From Terfezia claveryi (Eukaryota > Ascomycota > Pezizomycetes > Pezizales > Pezizaceae), in the NCBI GenBank assembly GCA_015179025.1, contig WHUX01000342.1, positions 1 to 41,150 of the forward strand: a DNA stretch of 41,150 bases, in the 5' to 3' direction. The notes under the pieces were generated by a model. The model made no database searches. It was not told where the DNA came from and saw only the letters and a program-made list of their open reading frames with translations. The position numbers and the translations under genes were made by a program. Of the stretch, positions 40,101 through 41,150 are shown in pieces (the first letter of the stretch is position 1; each line of letters starts with the position of its first letter).

Positions 40101-41150
40101 GGTACAGAAACAATTCAACCCTGTAACGGAGTTTCCCTTATTATTTCCTAAGACAATTCTACAGGAATTACCCCCACTAAGAAAAATTAATCACTCTATT
40201 AAACCAAAAGCAGGAGCTACTTGGATACCAAAATGGCGACCTTCAGGACATCGATTTAGACAACAAATCCATGACAAATTAGTCGAAGAAGAAGCATCAG
40301 GTCGCATATATAGAGTAGTAAATGATACAAATGCTGTAGTCATGTTCATTATCCCTAAACGAGATAAACTGGAAGAAGTCAGACATGTCAATGACTATTG
40401 AGACCGCAATTTAGCTGTCAAACCGGATCACACCCCATTGCCAGATATTAATGAAGCAATTGAACTAGTAGGGGAAAATCCTATTTGGACTAAGCTCGAC
40501 TTAGCCAATGGATTTTTTAATATCAGAAAAAATAAAGAATCTGAGTAACACTCTACCTGTTTATGTCACATAGGATATTTCAGAAGTAGAGTTATACAAC
40601 AAGGGGATCGTAACGCACCAGCTACCATGGTTCGCGTTATGCATGAAATTTTTAAGGACATGGTCTATAAAAATTTAATCATCTATATTGATGATATTAT
40701 TATATTCTCTAAAATATATGAAGAACATGTAGAATTATTGAAGAAAGTACTTCAATGTCTACAGGACGAGATATTCTATCTCAAAGAAAGCAAATGCCAG
40801 TTCTTTACTCCTAGATTGGAAATCTTAGGATACATTTTGACATTAGATGGATTACATATAGACTCGAAGAAGAGGACTACTATATTAACATTTCCAACTC
40901 CTACAAGAAAAAAGGATCTTAGAGGATTCCTTGGAATCATTAATTATCTTAGCAGGTTTATTCCTGATTTAGCGTCATATACAAGTACCCTGTCAGAACT
41001 GTAAGGAGAAACAAAGAAATAGGAATGGACAGATACTTATAATGCAGCGTTTGAAAAACTTAAGGAACTCGTAAATTCCCCACATGTTTTAAAACCCTGG
41101 AACAATGAATCTACTGAACCCAAATATTTAGTCTGTGATGCTAGTGATGT
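37190..41150 (+). pseudogene. gag-pol: second Ty3/gypsy element: single gag-pol frame, runs off the window
   Basis: One uninterrupted frame phase from about 37190 to the window edge holds the whole protein, broken only by nonsense codons. A Gly/Ser/Thr/Gln-rich N-terminus (37190-37700) is followed by MVSKLSKKIKRSRRL at 37702 and a gag-like helical region (EEFWDRYLPTIDEIL). An acidic linker comes next, then a capsid-like segment (38719-38985) and a CCHC-type zinc knuckle remnant (NPRHSYKDC, about 39426-39455). The protease has LIDVQTKGGD in place of LIDxGTxGxD near 39625. Reverse transcriptase spans 40280-41000: LDLANGFFNI carries the first catalytic Asp, and the YIDD box at 40684-40695 is intact. 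The RNase H start (YLVCDASD) meets the window end. About two dozen TAA/TGA/TAG codons all fit C-to-T or G-to-A. An ATG-initiated frame on the opposite strand at 37185-37700 is treated as a shadow. Confidence 0.92.

Overview
This window looks like a repeat-dense, gene-poor stretch of a filamentous fungal genome, most likely a dikaryan ascomycete. The evidence is: short GT-AG introns of 49-77 nt with CTAAC/CTAAT-type branch points; fungal transposon families (Helitron, hAT, Plavaka-type, Ty3/gypsy with a chromodomain); a fungal-type patatin gene; and reading frames broken almost entirely by TAG, TAA and TGA where related proteins have Gln, Arg or Trp. That last pattern is what C-to-T/G-to-A repeat-induced point mutation (RIP) or long deamination decay produces. 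No gene in the window looks intact.

Layout. 1-3000: two decayed host-like genes, the second with a long acidic tail. 3151-7430 (minus): a complete-length but dead Helitron Rep-helicase. 8113-8990 (minus): a decayed 2-oxoglutarate/Fe(II) oxygenase resembling the fungal TET/JBP-like family. 9186-9830: minisatellites. 10673-11644 (and perhaps to 11902): a decayed, very divergent histone H3-like gene with a MARTKQ tail, a readable H3 fold split by an intron, and a long low-complexity C-terminal extension. 12000-17530: a dead hAT transposase and associated repeats.

17534-34870 is a nested insertion complex. A patatin-like phospholipase gene (minus strand) is split in two by a 16.2 kb Ty3/gypsy element (18071-34228) with a perfect 5-bp target duplication, GCAGT. 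The integrase of that element is split by a 9.1 kb Plavaka-type DNA transposon (22720-31828). This carries its transposase on the plus strand and at least two accessory genes on the minus strand, one resembling the fungal DUF6532 family. The DUF6532-like gene is split again by a solo LTR (24514-25104) with a perfect CTGCT duplication. The right LTR of the gypsy element holds another solo LTR (33447-34143). A second copy of that solo LTR (34939-35932) sits just upstream of the patatin gene and itself holds a 306-bp solo LTR. A third copy lies inverted at 36200-36871.

37190-41150: the 5' part of another Ty3/gypsy element, one gag-pol frame running off the window, broken only by nonsense codons.

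The most unusual item is the H3-like gene. The Plavaka element with its DUF6532-like cargo and the TET/JBP-like fossil are the next most interesting. All family assignments come from motif recognition by eye; no database search was possible.
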